In this document: in pieces, positions 23,345-34,903 of the stretch
Layout of the letters: each line of letters starts with the position of its first letter
How positions within the stretch are numbered: the stretch's first letter is position 1
NCBI GenBank assembly: GCA_036873755.1
Contig: JAVTVY010019464.1
Span: 1-64,000 of the forward strand
Direction: 5' to 3'
Source of the DNA: Hanleya hanleyi
Taxonomy: Eukaryota > Mollusca > Polyplacophora > Lepidopleurida > Hanleyidae
Length of the DNA: 64,000 bases
Program-made: the position numbers and the translations under genes
Notes under the pieces: model-generated
The model's input: only the letters and a program-made list of their open reading frames with translations
Told to the model about the DNA's origin: nothing
Databases searched by the model: none

Positions 23345-24830
23345 TTGAAGCTCTCGTGGTGTAGACCACGACTTGAGTGATTCCCATGTCATCTGCGACG
23401 TCATTGGTGACGTCATCAGTACGAGTGGTGGCGAAATTTTGATTAGTCGACCAATACATATAGACTGATAATCCCTATATGTACAGACACCACCACCACC
23501 ACACACCACCACCCCCAAGCGTTGACGCCCGTCATCGCTCGGTGGTGGTGGTAGCTCCCCTAGGGCAGAGCTCTTAGATCGGAGCGCTCGGGGCTGTTAG
23601 AGTCTGAGCTTGGAGCTCTTGGAGGGCAGAGCTCAGAAGTGACGTCATCGTAGGGATGCGCACACCAGGGTAGCTAACTGCAGAGATAATCTAGGCAGTG
23701 CGTTGTTTACAGATTTCACAATCTTCCTGAATGTTTACATGCACCGATATACTGTACGTAAACTGAGTATGTGGTGAATAAAACATTATTTATTCATTAA
23801 AAGGTTATGGCAGCTGATGAAGTGAACTAATTAGACTGTGATGTATTAACCTCACAAAATATAAGAGATAGGTTGCTGTTTATTGTATCTCGGTCAAAAA
23901 TTGTGTTAAACTGATGAAAATGTCCAAACATAAATTCTCAATTTGGTGACCATTTTGAATTCATCAGAGCTGGACTATATTGTCACGGTACATATACTGA
24001 ACATCAGTATCATGTGCCTTTTATGTAAAAGTTTTCACTATGAAATAGAAATGCGTACAAAGGGTAGGTGGTTAGTTTAACCATATCTGTCCTAAATGGC
24101 TCCCCTCTAATTATTTTTCTGACCTCTTGAGCTAGAGGGCTGAAACTTACCACACTATACCCTTGGGTCAACCTCTATCAGAAAATGTGAACAAAATCGA
24201 AGATGGCCGCTTTGATGACGTCACAGTGACGTCATTTTCAAAAACGGCATTTTTTGGTCGATTTTTCAGTCAGATTTTCTGAATTTTTTATTTATGCAAT
24301 TTCTCCTAAATATCTGCATGATAAATTAGTAAATATTAATGAGATGTGAAATAAAATAGGTTTTGCCCGCTTTCCGTCGAGAAAAAGCAGAAATTTTGAA
24401 GAAATATGAAAACACATCCCTTTTCTGGGACTCCACGTGGCCGCCATCTTGAATTTTCCCATGATCCTCTGCTCGGGGGGTTATGCAAATAGGCTCAAAA
24501 TGATCCCAATATAATAAACTATAAAGTCACTGAGTTTCAGCTCTCCATTTTTTGTCGTTCCGGAGATAGCGCCAGGTCAGGTAGGGTCAAGTCAACACAT
24601 TTTAATCCCTCCCCCCCCCCTTTCCAAATTACAACATAAAACCCATCCCATGCAGAGTTCAGCTTGCAGCCGCAGATTTTCTGGGTCCTGGAACGATCAC
24701 AAATCAGCATGCAAAAGATAATACTTTTGTCACAAATGTAAATAACTTTCGTTTATTATACGGTAAGCCACTCGACTAGAGTGAAAGAACAGGACTGCAT
24801 TTTATATTTTAGCCAGTATATTAAAATATT
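23345..24830. other. Non-coding stretch with a repeat fragment and CACC tracts
   Basis: It opens with a diverged fragment of the 160-bp repeat. A CACCACCACC tract (23486-23516) is followed by its complement GGTGGTGGTGG at 23541-23551. TGACGTCACAGTGACGTCA is at 24216-24234 beside AAGATGGCCGC, and a C-run is near 24608. No gene is supported. Confidence 0.5.
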
Positions 24831-24849
24831 CTAGTAACTGACGTTACAG

Positions 24850-25267
24850 GAATTCCAGTGCGGGGCAGTGCGTACCATCACAGACAACTCAAAATTTTCT
24901 CCCATCACTGACAGAAGTTTTTGAGGATGCCCCAGCTGTCACTGGCATATCCCTTAGTCACCATCTCCGGATGATGGCAGGTAAAATCCTTCCCTTCATT
25001 CTGGCGGATGATGCCATTAATTTGCACGTGCAACAATCAGAAAGCTCTCCACAGTCATGCCGTCCAGAAGTTCCCTGCAGCACCATAGAGGTCGGTGACT
25101 GCTGTGTTGTCAAATATGATGTTGAGCTCTTCACTGGTGAAGTCATGTCAGTGGTGGGAGTAAATGGTACGGGCTGGTTGGCACTGGAAATGACCTGTCC
25201 ATGGAGACAAAATTCACTACAGCAAGGACAGAATTGTGAAGAAGTTGGCAGACCCCACCTTGGTTAA
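24850..25267 (+). CDS. Exon-like coding fragment, unrecognised protein
   Basis: An open frame follows a possible acceptor (GACGTTACAG, with an in-frame TGA at 24839) and runs 139 codons to TAA at 25265-25267. An internal ATG is at 24971. Residues near the middle read VGDCCVVKYDVELFTGEV and then GTGWLALEM. That is the pattern of a beta-strand-rich segment (D-x-x-V-V-x-Y-x-x-x-x-x-G-x-V) often seen at the C-terminus of unannotated invertebrate proteins. I cannot name the family. No partner exon is visible upstream, so this is probably the last exon of a gene fragment or part of a mobile element. Confidence 0.35.
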
Positions 25268-25790
25268 TTCACAAGATCTTTACAAGTAAATTACAGATTT
25301 TGAGTAAACTTTAGATTGGAATGAATTAGACAACATTATACAATGTGAGCAGTCTACGGTAATTCCGCAATAATACGATCACCGGAAGTGCAGCAAAAAT
25401 GGCTTATATCTGGAAATATTCTCAATGGTACCAGCTACAAAATGTCACATTTTGTCATCATATGGATTTTCTTCAATTTCAATTTCTCTAATATACTGCA
25501 GGTAAGAAATGTGCAGTAAAAACTGTTTATGTTCAGATATGCATACATTACACAACCGACACAGAGTCTGTTTTAAACATTTTTAATGTTACAAACGTCA
25601 TTTTTCCGGTGAGACGGGCAATTTGATGGAAAGTGGTATAGTTGGGTTTATTTGGGTGTCTCTGCACCGCTTGCAAAAAGCAGACAAAAAGACCAAATGT
25701 ATGAAGTCATTTGTAGGAGGGCGTATAACTCAAAATCGAGACGGGCAACCCCCGCCAAGAAGTTTGCCGGGTTGTATCACTTCAATTAAA
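25268..25790. other. No gene recognised; partial duplicate at the end
   Basis: From 25650 onward the sequence (GGGTGTCTCTGCACCGCTT, then TCAAAATCGAGACGGGCAAC) matches 12055-12150 and 33125-33225. Confidence 0.6.
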
Positions 25791-25794
25791 ATAA

Positions 25795-26247
25795 TTCTTG
25801 CCGAAACATAGCAGTCTAGACTTAATTATGGAATAGACGAAATACAACTACGTTAATAGTGCCACCAATGTAAATCCTTTAGTGGTCTAAGGCCTCAAAC
25901 GCTTGTGTCCGTTCATTGAATGCAAGGGAGACCACTGGCATTATGCCATTGTTTTCAACATGCCAGTCATTTACGTGAGGCGTGTTCCTACTATCCCGGC
26001 CTGCTGTACTAACATGCTGGAACACAATAACATCAGATGGGGGAAATGGTTCTATTTAAGAGTACACTTTCTGAAAACTGTTTCAACCAACACCGGTATT
26101 TCCCAACGTAGATATTGCTGGTCCGGGTGTCCACCACCGTTAGTTCGTAGTTTTGCACTGGACGGGAACGGGTTTAGCGCGCGAAGTCTCGACGCACTTG
26201 TTGTGGCGAGATTTATCTGGGTTGTTTCACCCGTGGTACGTTCAAGG
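25795..26247 (+). repeat. Duplicated 5' block, copy b
   Basis: Same order as 12720-13230: CCGAAACATAGCAGTCTAGA, GGCCTCAAACGCTTGTGTCC, the PPPLVRSFAL-encoding open frame, and CCCGTGGTACGTTCAAGG. The block is cut at 26247 by an inserted element and resumes at 28651, so 25795-26247 plus 28651-29035 is one duplicated upstream flank of copy 3. Confidence 0.85.
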
Positions 26248-26560
26248 CATGGGAGCTTGAAATAAAAGAATGAACTAGGTATGGGTATTATAATACATTA
26301 ACAGGGAGCCCAAGCGAGGAGTCGGCATCCCCACATCGGCATCCTCACCAAAGCACGATATGTGCCAATATTCCACCGTTCCCCATGTCACACCACGCAA
26401 TCATCGTCAACCAAGCTCGCCAGACAACAAACAAAACATGTACCATACCATTTTTATCCGACCGCATCGATGGAAAAGGAAATCAGGAGAAAATCGGCAG
26501 CAAACTGACCTAACACGCTTCTTTGGCCTCATCTACCGGAAAACTAATGACGTATGTCCA

Positions 26561-27010
26561 GCAACCTGTAACCATCTCGGTCATCTATACGCGGTAAGAC
26601 TGACCCTGGGATCGTGTGTATCCATTTACAGCCTACTTTCGGCAAGTGCGAGAGGGAATTTCCAGAAATCAATACCACGTTACTTCGTCAGCCAATCAGC
26701 TAACGTCTACCGACGTAACCCCAACGTAACTCGCCATTTTCGAATCATGTGATGCCCTACTTGTTGAAAATTACAGATCTACCACACCTCTTGGGTGATA
26801 CGAAAGTTATTTATACCTATATATTTTGTAAGCCTAGCCTATATCTGTTTCCCAAGTGGTTTGAAAACCTGCAATTTATCAGATTTCTCGAGTCTGTTCT
26901 CTGCCGGATGAAGGCCGAACAGAATCCCGTAATATACCGGATGTCGCTCCGCAATAATGGAGACTCACGATTCGCAAGCCATCTTATGGATGGCGAAGTG
27001 TACGCAAATG
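26561..27010. mobile_element. 450-bp insertion in the left arm of the inverted-repeat element
   Basis: The right arm (28329-28349) shows the uninterrupted sequence. In the left arm GTATGTCCA appears on both sides (26552-26560 and 27011-27019), a 9-bp target-site duplication. The inserted segment has no terminal inverted repeat or poly-A that I can see, so its class is unknown. Confidence 0.7.
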
Positions 27011-27143
27011 GTATGTCCAGTTGTAGCGCGAACAGCAACACGTGACCAGCTGATGACCCGGTTAACCCTTTCGAGCGCCTAACACAATATCCGTCACACC
27101 ATGCTCCATGGTCACACACAGCGAGAAGCTCGTGCAGATTGAC

Positions 27144-27998
27144 CAGGCACGGCGGAGCCGGGGGGGCTACGGGGGCTGAAGCCCCCCCCCCAATAATTTG
27201 GCCAATTTTTCTAAAATTTACACGTCAACGCAAAAATACTTCAATGAATACGTATTTTCGAAATGAATTGTCTGTGTCGCATATCTATCGCATAACTAAA
27301 ACTATTTACAACTGCCCAGCATTAGTGGGCCAACCAAAGCTCTAGAATTTTGTTTAGTAGTTTTTAGGTTCACAAAAGGTTAATAGTGTTATACCATATA
27401 AAAGATGGTAGAGATAAATGATTAAATCCTCACACCATGTACCGTATGCCACTAATTATTAAGACGAAATGCCGCTAAAAACACATGACTCCGATGTCCT
27501 GGACGTTTCGTGATATCAGCGAAGATAAAATACTGTTATTTGATTGTTCAGACATGGCATTCATCAAAATTAGAAAGAAAATGGACTAGAATAGAAAATA
27601 CCCTGCGTGTCCATGCCATGGGAATGTCCAAATCCTCGCCCAGTCAAGAAGTTACCGAAACGCAATGCATATACTTACAAGTCCTTGGTAATGAAGTGCC
27701 CAAATACACGCTGTCGGTTTTCATTGTTCACAAACTCATTGGCAATTTCGATCAGATAACCGTTGATGGAGTCTGAGATTCTTGACGATGAATATAAAAA
27801 ATGTTGGGAAAACCGGCAACACAAATAGAGTTTACACGGGCGAGGATTTCTTGTTTTATTGCTCGGAAATACGCTAGAACGCTTCTCCGGCCATCTAAGA
27901 CCCCTGGAGCTTCCGGGGCCTAGGCGGCCCCTGGACCCTCACCTAATTGTCCTGTGATAGTAGCCTCCCCCAATCATGAATTGCTTCCGCCGTGCCTG
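27144..27998. mobile_element. Nested non-autonomous hAT-like element
   Basis: Terminal inverted repeat CAGGCACGGCGGA at the left and its complement at 27986-27998. The direct repeat TTGAC flanks it at 27139-27143 and 27999-28003. The empty sequence (GATTGACTACAATAC) is preserved in the opposite arm at 28207-28221. G-runs lie inside the left end. Near the right end, at about 27905-27945, is a GGGGCCTAGGCGGCCCC block that is the reverse complement of the repeat within the element at 50453-51988. CA...TG ends with a 5-bp duplication fit the 5-bp hAT group. It encodes no protein. Confidence 0.82.
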
Positions 27999-28650
27999 TT
28001 GACTACAATACACTGTCATTGACCAACAATGCCTGTCTGCCCATTGGAAGCATGGCTGTGAACCTCAATAAATGGTATGCCATGTGCTGATAGTTGAAAT
28101 TGTTTGAGACCATCAATTGATATACAGCGTGACCAACTCATAACAAATTTATGTCCAGCAAGACATATTCCCACAGCTTCTTTCTGCATTTGGTTCATCC
28201 TCTGACAGTGTATTGTAGTCAATCTGCACGAGCTTCTCGCTGTGTGTGACCATGGAGCATGGTGACGGATATTGTGTTAGGCGCTCGAAAGGGTTAACCG
28301 GGTCATCAGCTGGTCACGTGTTGCTGTTCGCGCTACAACTGGACATACGTCATTAGTTTTCCGGTAGATGAGGCCAAAGAAGCGTGTTTGGTCAGTTTGC
28401 TGCCGATTTTCTCCTGATTTTCTTTTCCATCGATGCGGTCGGATAAAAATGGTATGGTACATGTTTTGTTTGTTGTCTGGCGAGCTTGGTTGACGATGAT
28501 TGCGTGGTGTGGCATGCGGAACGGTGGAATATTGGCACATATCGTGCTTTGGTGAGGGTGCCGATGGGGGGGTGCCGACTCCTCGCTTGGGCTCCCTGTT
28601 ATGTATTATAATACTCATACCTAGTTCATTCTTTATTTCAAGCTCCCATG

Positions 28651-29035
28651 GTTCAAGGCCATTACATTATGGTTCGTTGTAAGAGTAACAATCTTGAAAA
28701 ATGCAAAACAGTCAAATTTTCATCAATGCGATAATCAACTCCAGAAATCAAAGCTTTTAATGAGGAACTAGGACAACGTGGTTGATTAACCGAGTTTTCC
28801 TCGGCCTAAAGCCTTTTGTGAAGAGGGAAACTAAAAATTCTCCTCACTATTTTTTTTTAAATATCGCTTTTTATTTCGAGTAAAACTCGAATCGCGAGTT
28901 ACTTATATAGATTTGGGAGTGAATGAAATTAATACGACCTCTGCTTTCATTTCGTTAATTTGAGTTTCATTTGTTTCCATTCGTTGGGCCGTGACCGTGA
29001 GAAGACGAGCCACATTTAGCGCTATATGTCCACAG
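28651..29035 (+). repeat. Continuation of the duplicated upstream flank (copy 3)
   Basis: Matches 13239-13615 and 33686-33940 plus 34817-34903 (AGCTTTTAATGAGGAACTAG, CGTTGGGCCGTGACCGTGAG). Non-coding. Confidence 0.8.
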
Positions 29036-29581
29036 GCTACTATGGAGAAATCACTACTGGGAGAGGCACCCATATCTTTTCTCTGCAGCAATACAATGCT
29101 CCATATACCACATTACTGGGAGACGCACCGAGACTTCTCTCTGCAGCAATACAATGATGAATTATCGGCAAAATAATTTGCGCTTAATCAGGTCTTCTGT
29201 GTCACTTGCGTGATCCTAGAAATTACAATAAACAAATAGAGAGAAAAAAACCCCAGCACGCTAATTGAAAAATGACTCAATTTTCTGCGATGCCCGCTTT
29301 TCAGTGGAATTCATCTTAAAGGTGTCTCTAAAATTGAACAGGTCCCACTGTTCAAAACTAGCTAACAAATATCATCGTCATTGTGGAGTTAATCCAGATC
29401 TCATAATTGTTTCAGCTGTGTAGATATTATCGTAGCAGTTTAAATACGCAATTTAATACCACGAATATACCATTGGGCAGATCTTCGAGGCAAAAAATAC
29501 TCTGCAGAGTTACCTTCCTTGATTACTGTGAGACGCACTACTGCCAGACGCACCGGCTGCGGGGCTGCATTCCCTTATTCG
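29036..29581. mobile_element. Truncated foldback element (one arm)
   Basis: Interrupts the duplicated flank (compare 13614). It contains one and a half 58-bp units (TACTGGGAGACGCACC, CTCTGCAGCAATACAATG) followed by an arm matching 36290-36889 in the same orientation and the reverse complement of 34904-35150. It shares its 3' boundary with the larger element upstream of copy 4, which suggests the insertion predates the duplication. Confidence 0.75.
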
Positions 29582-29831
29582 GGATGTTAGTAACTGGGAT
29601 TGCAGTATAACCTAGAAAAACCATAACCGGTACACTATGTAAATGTAGTTTGTGTGATTAAGCTCACCTTCATTTAAATATCTTCTCTACTCATCAGCAT
29701 GCTGGCGACCCTGGACAAATTGGTAATACACAGACCACTTCGTAGGATGTATAATTTATACACAGCAATACTATAGAGTACATCCACCGCATTGTGATCA
29801 ATCTGAACCCCTCCCGCCCAACCGAGTCACA

Positions 29832-31714
29832 ATGGAGCGTCAACTGCTTTGTAATCAATCTGAACTCCTCCCGCCCAACCAAGCCACAATGGAGCATCCA
29901 CTATATTGTGATCAATCTGAACACCTGATCGACTGCAAAAAGGACACACCAGTTGACGAACACCGTCACATGGGCTCATTGGTGAATGCGATGTCGTTTA
30001 AACAGGAAACTGATCCTCGTGACCCGAGTGACTACTTGCATAAGCTTGGAATCACTCGAGAATGTACAGAATACCCTATGGGTCGAGAAATCAAGCAAGA
30101 ACGGTCTGACTGGGAATATCTATCCACCACCCCGTGTTTCAAACCGGAAAATGGACAACCAACCTTCCCAGACGATTCCTTACTCAACCAAGAGGAAATA
30201 TCAGTCGAACCAATCAAGCTACAGTCCAGCGCGTCAGATGATGCTCCTTGTAAGCTTGTATACAAGAACGAGGGGATCAAAGTAAGTAAAAACTAACTGA
30301 AAATTCCTGACATACATAGAACAGGCGTGTATTTCTCTTGGGTCACTATGACAATGCGGTAATATTTCAAGCCTAGCGCAATCATTTTTTTCCCGACAAG
30401 TTTCTGGTAATGGATTTATTGGGTGAGCCAACGAAGAGAACGTATGAAAGCCAATAAGCGAAGCGTAATCAGCTAGTAATCCGTGTCTTCGTAATCAACT
30501 GTTGCAATGAAACGATATCCATTCTGTTTGAGATGGAGTTTGCCCTGTCTGTTCGTTCTAAGTACTTGGGCCTCGAATCGGATGAATCGTGAACCAGTTC
30601 AATATATATGTGGGAGTTCACAAAGAAACTATATTAATACTGTGATATACTGCTTTAAGCTCACCCGTGGGTACGTTGATTTATCAAGTGATCTGATGAA
30701 TTTCATACAAGTTCAAGTTGAAAGCTTAACATGAAGTATAACTCAGAAGTTTGTCTATTTCTATATGATAATACTGTTAATAAACCCAAGATGAAGGCCA
30801 CAGAAGACTAGAGATCTCCGTGGGTACACGTTCTGCTGCACTTATCAAAGGTCATCAAGTGTGTGTAAAAGTTGTTTATTCATCTGTCGATTATCAGAAG
30901 AGTGGCATAGAATGACCGTTATGGTTGATTAAAACGTTTAGTGTGTAATATACCGATATTCACTTTATTTCAGCAGGAAGATCTACACTTTGATCTGTGT
31001 CAGTCAGACAATGACGGTCCAATCGAAGCCCCATTTCCGGTAGTATTATATCAACGTTGGACAACTTCGAAGTTGACTGAGGATAAAGAAAAAATGGAAT
31101 GTGATAAATTGGATGGACCAATGAATGACCAAGAAATAGTTTCCGCTGTACCGAATATACATGTAGTGAGTTCACCTGAGCACACAGCTAACCAAATTTC
31201 GACCAGCGACAAACCATACAGATGTATTGTATGTGATTATCGGTGTGGACGATTATCGGATTTTCTAACACATTCCAGAAAGCATGCTGTTGTGTCTTCT
31301 GAATGTCAACTCCATTATCACGAATTCCTTTACAAGCCTCGTCATATAGACGGAAAGCCATACAAATGTCCACAGTGTGATTATAGTGCAGCTGTCAAGA
31401 GGTATCTGTCCGAACACATGAGAAGACACAACGGCGAGCAGCCACACAAATGTTCACAATGTGATTACAGTGCAGCTTTCCGGAGTAAGCTGTCCCAACA
31501 CATGAGAACACATACTGGGGAGAAGCCATACAAATGTTCCCAGTGTGATTACAGTGCAGCTTTCCGGGGTAATCTGTCCCAGCACAGGAGAACACATACT
31601 GGGGAAAAGCCATACAAATGTTCCCTGTGTGATTACAGTGCAAAATTAAAGAGTCAACTGTCCCAACACATGAGAACACACCACGGCGAAAAGCCATACA
31701 AATGTTTCCGGTGA
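29832..31714 (+). CDS. C2H2 zinc-finger protein, copy 3, intact two-exon gene
   Basis: Exon 1 is 29832-30281 (150 codons, donor GTAAGT) and exon 2 is 30974-31714 after TTTCAG, in phase 0. The product is 396 aa. It has two to three N-terminal 19-aa units, then the acidic region with FKQE, IKQE and FKPE; the last site has become IKLQ. After the linker come one atypical finger (YRCIVCDYRC) and four CDYSA-type C2H2 fingers with REST-like Tyr and Ala, ending GEKPYKCFR. Recognition-helix positions (-1, 2, 3, 6) differ between fingers. A TATA-like GTATAATTTATAC lies 70-80 bp upstream. This is the only copy in the window with no disabling change, so it is the best model for the family: a nuclear DNA-binding, possibly SUMO-regulated factor. 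DNA target and function are unknown. Confidence 0.85.
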
Positions 31715-32470
31715 AAATGACTGTCAGGTTTCCCATCCATTTCCCCCTCCCCCTTTCTATTCCCTTTGTGGGGGAATCTTTTACATATAAATTACAACTC
31801 TGTGGTACAGCCTTGTGATCTTTGTGTATTGGTTAACTTGTTCGGTAAGGTACACTAATTGCAGGTCAAATAATGAGGGTGATATTTCCGTCAGGCTGGA
31901 AATGGAAAGGAGAGTTATTATTTCAAGAGAACTGTTCACTTATATCAGCTAATAGTGCTTTTTCATACCATATCATATGGAATTGAATTAAGAAGTGTCA
32001 CCTCTGTGATAACTTGGTGTGAACATCTGGTAAGATCTGATGGTTTGTGCTTTGCTAATGGGAAATTTTCAATCAGTTGACAAGCCCCATGAATGGTGGT
32101 GTTTTCTTGGGCAATAAGCGACAAGAGCAAACCGAAGCCCTGAAGACAAGATACCCACATGTTGACACTGTGATTACTGACTGGTCCGTTCAACAAAGTA
32201 AGCTTGACACTGATCAAAAATCTCACAAGAAAGCTGATTAAGGATTGTTTGACAACCACTGATTTGTGATCTATTTTGTTGTTAGATATTTTATCTTTGA
32301 ACAGAGATCAATGTTGTTTGTCGCTATTTAGCTAAAATATTACGTAAAAACAGTTAAACAAGTTAAAGTTAATATTATTAAAGTTAATTTCTCCCGCGCT
32401 CTCTTCGGAGAGCAAAATATGCAGTTTCCGACATTTTATGGATTGAGCTTTGGACTTTTTTTCTGCAAAA
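31715..32470 (+). other. 3' flank of copy 3
   Basis: Homologous to 16271-16960 after copy 2. Non-coding. A short stretch around 32130-32230 resembles a decayed finger and is also present after copy 2. Confidence 0.65.
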
Positions 32471-33160
32471 GCTGCTAAGAAGACCGAGAAATTTATTCGG
32501 TGAGAAATATAGTCTGTTTAGATTCTTTGTGGCCGAAATATGATCTAAGATCGGATTACACCATTGACAGCGTCATTTCAAAATTACTAATGATACTTTG
32601 CTGCTGCATGGAAGTTTAATGCGAATAAGCTGGCTTTTATAGGGTCATGTCATGAAACTTCAGCTCTCAATTTTCCATAATGCAGGAGCTATAGTAGTCG
32701 CTCCCCTACCACACTAAGACCAGATAGATTCCCATCGTTTCCCAAACACGACAGTAGCCTGACAATTACAGGATTGATTGCACCAGTATGCATATTATTT
32801 ATTAATCACGTCTTTTTAAACACCCATGCTAGTATATAAGGCACCTGCATTAAGTTTGAAGACTTACACCAGCCGAAACGTGTTGGCGTAGTGATGTTCC
32901 ATCTGTTCATGGATCAGGCTGTCTCGGCACCGGACCAGTTTTCAGCCAACCTCTGCCAGAGAAGTGAATTGTTCTTACAAAAAAGTGACCCGTCTGTTGC
33001 ACATGATGAATAATTGAAAGCCAGTGGTAGTTGTTTGGAGTATGATATGTGTTCCGTTTAGCTAAGAGTTCAATTTTAAATCGGGATCTACTCTTAATAA
33101 GGTGTTGCCCAGATAGATTATTTGGGTGTCTCTGCACCGCTTTCACAAAGCAGAAGAAAA
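32470..33160. repeat. Dispersed 3'-flank module, copy c, plus inverted-repeat arm
   Basis: Same marker order as 16960-17500, followed by GCCAGTGGTAGTTGTTTGGA and TAATAAGGTGTTGCC, which match the arm at 11940-12075 and 62785-62890. Confidence 0.8.
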
Positions 33161-33239
33161 GACCAAAAGTATGACGTCATTTGTAGTAGCGCGTATAACT
33201 CAAAATCGAGAAGGACAACCCCCGCCAATAAGTTTGTCA

Positions 33240-33695
33240 GGTTGTAGCACTTCAATTAAAATACTTCTTGCAGTCTGGACATAATTATGTAATAGACGAA
33301 ATACAACATTGCCACCAATGTAAATCTTTTAGTAGTCTAAGGCCTCAAACGCTTGTGTGCGTTTCTTGAAGGCAAGGGGGACCACTGGCATTATGCCATT
33401 GTTTTCAACGTGCCAGTCAATGACGCGAGGCGTGTTCCTACTAGCCCGGCCTACTGTACTAACATGCTGGAACACAGTAACATCAGAAGAATGGTTCTAT
33501 TTTAGAGTACACTTGCTGAAAACTGTTTCAACCAACCCCAGTGTCGGCCAACGTAGATATCGCTGGTCCGATTTTCCGCCACCGTTAGTTCGTAGTTTTG
33601 CACTGGACGAGAACGGGTTTAGCGCGCGAAGTCACGACCCACTTGTTGTGGCGAGATTTATCCGGGTAGTTTGATAAAATTTTTTACCCGTGGTA
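33240..33695 (+). repeat. Duplicated 5' block, copy c
   Basis: Third copy of the block at 12887-13230 and 25885-26247, again with the open frame encoding PPPLVRSFAL and LVVARFI (33357-33674). It continues into 33940 as non-coding flank. Confidence 0.8.
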
Positions 33696-33945
33696 CGTTC
33701 AAGGCCATTACATTATGGTTCGTTGTAAGTATAACAATCTTGAAAAAATGCAAAACATGCAAATTTTCATCATTGCAGTTAATCAACTTCAGAAATCAAA
33801 GCTTTTAATGAGGAACTAGGACAACATGGACTGTTGACTAACCGAGTTTTCCTCGGCTAAAGCCTTTTGTGAAGAGAGAAACTAAAAATATTTGTTTCAA
33901 TGTTGTTTGTATTTCAAGCAGAATCCGAATCGCGGGCTACTCATA

Positions 33946-34816
33946 GCATGACTGCCCGGTTATTGGACACTTTTTATGAACAAGAGTCTGCAGGTCGGCC
34001 ATGCAACCACGTATCCGTGGCCGAGAAAGTAACACTGGAAAAAGGACTAGGCCTACATCTTTAGTGATAAATCGTCATAAAAAAAATATTGAAGAAAAAA
34101 TACGGGGAGAGACTGGGGATAGTTGAAACGCAGGGACCATCCACGGTATGAAAATGCAAGTTTGCGCCAAGTTATTGGACACTTTTTCAGTGATGGATTT
34201 ATTTGAAACTAATCCACTTCTGTCAAATTGTTTGTCCCACAGTCTTTAGTAAACCTCCAAGAATATTTAAGCATGAATTCGCACTGTAGCCCACAAATGA
34301 GTTTTGGAATAGCGTCGAAGATTGAACCCGGCCCCAAATTTTACAGTTTTTGGGAGTGTCCATTATCCTTTGCTGTCGATCAGTGCTATTGCCAGTATGA
34401 GTCATATGTTGTGCTTTCGTAAACTGGCTGCTCCCGGTATTCTTCAATTTTTAGACAGAGTGGTGGGGAGAAATATACATCGTCTGCCAAACGCCGGTCG
34501 CGTTGCACACTGAGATTCAGAATGAAGGTTCTCTATATTCGTTGGAACATTTTCAGTTAAATTTCGTTGAATTTAATCAAACCTGCATTCAGGAATGAAA
34601 CTGAAAAACTGGAGGAAATTTTTCTGACGCATTTTTGTGACATTATTTTCGACCCGTACGAGGGCTAAACGTCCACAAATTTCGTGACTAAACAGAAATT
34701 TATTAGCATGTCTTTGTAGCTCAACTGTAAAATTAAATTTGTATTACAGTTGTCCTGTAATATTCCCAGAAAATAGCCCCGCTGGGTCTAGGTGTCTAAT
34801 AACCGGGCAGTCATGC
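33946..34816. mobile_element. Mariner-like MITE (871 bp) with TA duplication
   Basis: Inverted ends GCATGACTGCCCGGTTATTG and its complement CAATAACCGGGCAGTCATGC-type right end (one mismatch). TA flanks it at 33944-33945 and 34817-34818. The empty sites at 13489 and 28900 read TCATAGATTT and TTATATAGATTT. TTATTGGACACTTTTT is repeated inside at 34172. It has no transposase ORF. A TA duplication indicates the Tc1/mariner superfamily. Confidence 0.85.
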
Positions 34817-34903
34817 TATAGATTTGGGAGTGAATGAAATTAATACGACTTGGGGTTTCATTTCGTTAATTTTCATTCGTTGGGCCGTGACCGTGAGAAG
34901 ACC

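Larger units (their letters stand above)
26248..28650. mobile_element. Long inverted-repeat transposon with 8-bp target duplication and nested insertions
   Basis: The ends are perfect inverted copies, CATGGGAGCTTGAAATAAA at the left and its complement at the right, extended by arms of more than 400 bp each. The 8-bp direct repeat GTTCAAGG flanks it at 26240-26247 and 28651-28658. The empty site is visible at 13239-13246 in the paralogous flank. An 8-bp duplication fits the hAT or P superfamilies. No transposase is encoded. The left arm is interrupted by two further insertions (26561-27010 and 27144-27998). Short ORFs on both arms are mirror images and not genes. Confidence 0.88.

Noticed and set aside
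25903..27119. ORFs at 26360-26752 and 26817-27119
   Set aside because: They lie in or across inverted arms and nested insertions, and mirror-image ORFs occur on the opposite arm at 28277-28618.
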